Notes under the pieces: model-generated
What the model saw: the letters and a program-made list of their open reading frames with translations, nothing else
What the model was told of the DNA's origin: nothing
Database searches by the model: none
Assembly (NCBI GenBank): GCA_034698045.1
Contig: JAQGAU010001025.1
Span: 1-21,944 of the forward strand
Reading direction: 5' to 3'
DNA: 21,944 bases
From: Paramacrobiotus richtersi
Lineage: Eukaryota; Tardigrada; Eutardigrada; Parachela; Macrobiotidae
Program-made: the position numbers and the translations under genes
In this document: positions 20,057 to 21,944 of the stretch, in pieces
Layout of the letters: every line of letters begins with the position of its first letter
Numbering within the stretch: position 1 is the stretch's first letter

Positions 20057-20529
20057 ACAATCTGAAAAATAAATATGTTGGCGAACCATTTGTCATTTAA
20101 CGGCTGGATTGTAAAACAAATTGAAAAAATATCTACGTTCGTACTTCCACTGGAAACTAAAAACTTCCACAAGGGCCGCTTGAAACGTGGACCAACACGC
20201 GCACACATACTGATTCCTTGATGATTAATAAAAAAAAGCATTTTATAGTATCTGTATAACTTAGATACCTACACAAACTGTTACAAAATATAAAAATATA
20301 CTTCCATATAAAGTTGAAACGGAGCTTTACTCATATCAGGCGTTATTACAGGAGTTTATAAAAAAAAACAGTTTTATGCAGACATTCACCGGATTTCCGT
20401 GTGGATTTGAAAGCAGAATTAGTTTATATTCGTTCCTTCTCTCTTGCCAGGAGTACGACTTTTTTGCTAAATTTTACATAATTGGAAAAATGCTGTTAAA
20501 CAAATTCGAGGCTTGCGGACGTTTTCTGA

Positions 20530-20650
20530 CAACAGACCAACCGCAGCTGGGTGCCGTCTTTTTGTCAGTCTCTGCGTAACCCACAGTCGTCAACTATGAT
20601 CGTTAATAGTTCTTATAAAGCCGTATCAGGTCCTGACAGATTATTTCTTC
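20530..20650. repeat. Block with TATAAAG shared with 14735-14870, copy 2
   Basis: TATAAAG at 20614-20620 in the same arrangement as copy 1 (ctttttgtcag upstream; aggtcct.acag.ttattt downstream). No plus-strand gene follows it in this window, so if it derives from a lipocalin promoter it is orphaned. Confidence 0.65.
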
Positions 20651-21129
20651 TAACAACCGGTACTCCTGCGTTTGTTTGCACTCGTGAGTCTTCAAATTCA
20701 ATCCAATATGATTGTAACTTATCGCGGCATTGCGAAGGCGTACGGAATATCAAAATGGATGAGGAAAACTGCTTTTGGAAGCCGTTTTGAATGATAAAAT
20801 TAAATCGAACCTCGCATTAATGTATGTGACGATAGACAGGAAGTAATAATTTTAATACTGTATATGTGCACCTACATATTCCGAGTGCCTCTCGGACCAC
20901 ATCTATCGAGTTTACATGCAGTACGGTGAGCAGCAACCAAGTTGTACACCTCTGCTTCAGCCAGAATTGCGAGAGTATAAGTATTATGCATAATCTCTAG
21001 GGCTGTATAGAATTATGGCCGGTTCAACAGCAATAACACTCGTTCGTTACTTTGGTGTGCAAACACCACCATGACTGACACTCGATCTTTGTCAGAGTAT
21101 AATGGCATAAATAATGTAAACAAGCGCGA

Positions 21130-21944
21130 TCACAGCTTCTTGAAAAATTTTCCGCGGATTTTTAATTTAGAGCTAGCATAATTAGGATCCCCCAAGTACC
21201 GATAAGAATCGCGTAGGCTACTGTAACAACCAGTTGTCGGCAGCGGAAGAAATGGACAATCAGCCACCCCACCCAAAAATGCGCTGACTAGTCGCAGCAT
21301 ATCCGGCGTGAAACAGTAAGGTGCCAGGATTCGGTTGACGGCATCATTGATCGCGCTAACAGTGCTGGACGACACAAGATTAGCCGGCTGTCGCGTGTCG
21401 ACGGTAAAATCGGGACGTGCACAGATTCCGCTGGTGACGTTGTATTGGAAGCAGGTGTAGTACAAAACGTAAGTATCGTAGTCGGTCGACAGTATAATTA
21501 CTGAGTCGACAGCTGAAGAAGAGAAATCATTCGCATACGAAAATGGTAACGCTAATAATAATAATACTATTATTTCACTACAGTAGCCAAAGCCACTTGC
21601 AGGGCAACGTCCTGCTAACTGGCTGTTGGAAATTCCTGAATTTATTGGATGTGTAATGTTTTTGGTAGATTTTCGAAACAGAAATTTAAATAAAATACTA
21701 CTCCCGGTGGGAGTCGAACCCACGCTAACGATTTTACAGTTCTTAGGGCCAGATGTATTACCACCAGGCTGTGACGACTAATATCGATTTATCAATATGA
21801 AAGCTATTAGCCTCATCTAGCACACCCACCAGCGCGTCCAAAGAGGAAGCCAATGCCTCTATACTGCCCATCCACTGTGGCGTACTCAAGGGCGCCAAAA
21901 CTGCCGCTTCCGCATTGGTTTCCTATAACGTCGTAGTAGGCAAT
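21130..21944 (-). CDS. Secreted lipocalin 5, partial (last two exons; 5' end beyond window)
   Basis: On the minus strand, opposite to its four paralogues. The exon-3 part runs from the window edge to 21830 and reads LEYATVDGQYRGIG, aligning with LSYLTAEGTVSAIG of lipocalin 3, with a QC before it as in GQC of the paralogues. It ends in phase 1 at GTGGGT. Exon 4 is 21512-21130 after a TTTCTCTTCTTCAG acceptor; it starts VDSVIILSTDYDTYVLYYTC (TDY motif), then DTRQPANL in place of YTRxRPDQL. Cysteines GIC, PYC, ADC and TGC match the cluster. The C terminus is longer and basic (KLKIRGKFFKKL). Exon 3 looks shorter between AYYD and QC than in other copies. The 317-base intron carries a tRNA-like element. 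Exons 1 and 2 lie outside the window. Confidence 0.82.
21699..21780 (-). pseudogene. tRNA-like element (tRNA pseudogene or SINE head) inside lipocalin-5 intron
   Basis: Read on the minus strand, the 82-base element has a perfect B box (GGTTCGACTCC) in a fully paired T arm (GTGGG/CCCAC) and an A-box-like AGCCTGGTGGTAATAC. A long variable region suits a class II (Leu/Ser) tRNA, and the CTAAG segment recalls tRNA-Leu. The acceptor stem pairs at only 5 of 7 positions (two G-G mismatches), and no good anticodon stem forms. TTTT follows three bases after the end, a usable Pol III terminator. I judge it a degenerate tRNA or tRNA-derived SINE promoter rather than a working tRNA. Confidence 0.6.

Larger units (their letters stand above)
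19781..21129. other. Convergent intergenic region between lipocalin 4 and 5
   Basis: 3' flanks of the two converging genes. No lipocalin exon is present. The only structure I see is the block at 20530-20650 shared with 14735-14870. Open stretches such as 20376-20579 and 20551-20790 cross that block and show no similarity to known proteins. Confidence 0.55.

Noticed and set aside
21699-21780. Functional tRNA-Leu
   Set aside because: Acceptor stem has two G-G mismatches and no proper anticodon stem forms, so I call it tRNA-like only.
1-21944. CRISPR arrays, bacterial operons or phage-type systems
   Set aside because: The window is intron-rich animal DNA; the only tandem arrays are AT-rich intronic repeats without spacers.

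Overview
The window is animal nuclear DNA. Its genes are split by spliceosomal introns and encode metazoan-type proteins. Two ancestral-type housekeeping genes (a mitochondrial Na+/Ca2+ exchanger and the transcription coactivator PC4/SUB1) lie beside a local expansion of secreted lipocalins. The exchanger carries a U12-type AT-AC intron, which argues against nematodes. Gene density, short introns and the secreted calycin expansion would suit a small ecdysozoan (arthropod or tardigrade), but the sequence alone does not fix the taxon.

Layout. Positions 1-2259 hold no gene I can support. Positions 2260-7484 (minus strand, possibly extending to 7888) are an SLC8B1/NCLX-like exchanger. I resolved 12 coding exons with consistent phases, plus a tentative first exon. 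Its GC-rich exons sit in very AT-rich introns, which hold a ~85-bp tandem array (4304-4820), a ~200-bp two-copy repeat (6031-6431) and the U12 intron (6650-6725). A short divergent promoter region leads to the intronless SUB1 gene at 8184-8738 (plus strand).

From 9494 to the end is a lipocalin cluster. Genes 1 to 4 are on the plus strand (9494-11245, 11966-13735, 15310-17370, 18268-19780). A fifth, cut off by the window edge, is on the minus strand (21130-21944). Genes 1 to 4 share one architecture: exon 1 is a signal peptide, exon 2 an N-terminal extension ending in the first cysteine and an IPN..QP..IDP segment, exon 3 starts with LGRWY, and exon 4 carries the TDY and YTR motifs. Intron phases are 1, 0 and 1. 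Gene 5 shows the last two exons with the same phase-1 junction. Genes 2 and 4 are copies of a ~2-kb duplicated unit, with gene 3 between them. Gene 2 has a 4-base deletion that removes a conserved cysteine and breaks the frame. Gene 1 has a GC-AG intron and a 69-base stop-free intron. A tRNA-like element lies inside the last intron of gene 5.

The proteins fall into two unrelated sets. The exchanger and PC4 act in mitochondrial Ca2+ export and in transcription. The lipocalins are predicted secreted carriers of small hydrophobic ligands, probably diversifying by tandem duplication.
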